Below are positions 5,264-5,700 of a DNA stretch of 5,700 nt, piece after piece. A program made the position numbers and the translations under genes. Position 1 is the first letter of the stretch. Each line of letters opens with the position of its first letter. Under the pieces are notes generated by a model that saw nothing but the letters and a program-made list of their open reading frames with translations, was not told the DNA's origin and searched no databases. Origin of the DNA: an uncultured Sphingomonadales bacterium (GTDB taxonomy: Bacteria > Pseudomonadota > Alphaproteobacteria > Sphingomonadales > Sphingomonadaceae); the NCBI GenBank assembly GCA_903958285.1, contig CAJBSR010000075.1, forward strand, positions 1-5,700. Direction: 5' to 3'.

Positions 5264-5700
5264 GCGTTGCGCGGGGCCATGACCGCCCAGACCGTCCGGA
5301 TGAGAATATAGAGGTCGAACCCGATCGACCAGTTCTCTATGTAAAACAGATCATGCTCGAGGCGACGGACGAGCTTTTCTTCCGTATCTGTTTCCCCGCG
5401 CCAGCCGCAGACTTGCGCCCAGCCGGTCAGACCTGGCTTCACATTGTGGCGGGCAGCATAAGTATCAACAATTTCGTTGAAGAAGCGGTTGCCCGCCCGC
5501 GTCGACGGGGCATGCGGGCGCGGGCCAATGATCGACATTTCCCCCTTCAGGACATTGATGAGCTGTGGGAGTTCGTCGATGCTCGATTTGCGCAGGAAGC
5601 TGCCCACCCGCGTGATGCGCGGATCGCGTTTTGAGGCCTGCTGGATATTGTCGAACTCCAGCCTGTCGGTGCGCATGGATCGGAACTTCCAGATGTGGAA
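5257..5700 (-). CDS. Undecaprenyl-phosphate hexose-1-phosphate transferase (SpsB/GelB/WcaJ type), C-terminal part only
   Basis: The visible 147 residues end at TGA 5257-5259; the N-terminus is beyond the right edge, so the membrane helices expected in WcaJ/SpsB-length enzymes cannot be checked. This is the catalytic domain of the polyisoprenyl-phosphate hexose-1-phosphate transferase family, which starts repeat-unit synthesis by moving a sugar-1-phosphate (usually from UDP-Glc) to undecaprenyl phosphate. Visible residues: WKFRSMRTD (4-12), [10 protein letters not shown] (38-47) with the catalytic Asp-Glu pair (42-43), [12 protein letters not shown] (53-64), [18 protein letters not shown] (88-105), and the C-terminal [18 protein letters not shown]. 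The GWRGETD form favours the Glc-1-P transferase branch. SpsB is the likely equivalent given the SpsK-like neighbour, but GumD/WcaJ-like enzymes share these motifs, so no symbol is given. The last codons overlap the opposite-strand spsK end. Confidence 0.9.
   Translation of the reverse strand, partial: FHIWKFRSMRTDRLEFDNIQQASKRDPRITRVGSFLRKSSIDELPQLINVLKGEMSIIGPRPHAPSTRAGNRFFNEIVDTYAARHNVKPGLTGWAQVCGWRGETDTEEKLVRRLEHDLFYIENWSIGFDLYILIRTVWAVMAPRNAY

Noticed and set aside
1..5700. CRISPR array, tRNA or rRNA gene, insertion sequence or phage attachment site
   Set aside because: No spaced direct repeats, tRNA-like cloverleaf, transposase coding or element-end repeats were seen; nearly all of the window is ordinary coding sequence.

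Overview
The window looks like part of an exopolysaccharide locus from an alphaproteobacterium, most likely of the order Sphingomonadales. The reasons are moderately high GC, and a gene set matching, by recalled family knowledge, the sphingan clusters (gellan, S-88, welan): a HlyB/HlyD-type exporter pair (atrD/atrB), a fused Alg14-Alg13 glycosyltransferase (spsK/gelK type) and a WcaJ/SpsB-type phosphoglycosyl transferase. Genus and polymer cannot be fixed from this sequence.

Layout: positions 1-257 (minus) hold the first 85 codons of a crotonase-family enoyl-CoA hydratase, probably unrelated to the polysaccharide genes. The 123-base gap 258-380 carries a nested inverted repeat with an operator-like palindrome at its core. 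Positions 381-3955 (minus) are a tightly coupled pair: atrD-like type I secretion permease/ATPase (1754-3955, best start a GTG) and atrB-like membrane fusion protein (381-1757), overlapping by ATGA. The divergent intergenic region 3956-4231 holds a candidate plus-strand promoter, interlocking TGACG half-sites, and a roughly 150-base leader able to pair with the ribosome binding site of the next gene. Positions 4232-5263 (plus) are the spsK-like glycosyltransferase, started at TTG. Positions 5257-5700 (minus, open at the right edge) are the C-terminal part of an undecaprenyl-phosphate hexose-1-phosphate transferase, whose stop codon lies inside the last codons of the spsK-like gene.

How they work together: by family knowledge the phosphoglycosyl transferase loads the first sugar (normally Glc-1-P) on undecaprenyl phosphate, and the PssDE/SpsK-type enzyme adds the second sugar (glucuronic acid in characterised relatives). 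AtrD and AtrB would form the inner-membrane and periplasmic parts of a type I secretion machine; the outer-membrane TolC partner and the exported protein are not in the window. The genes are ordinary family members. The points worth a second look are the spsK leader, the tail-to-tail overlap, the palindrome before the hydratase, the gene order relative to known sphingan clusters and the unknown cargo of the exporter.
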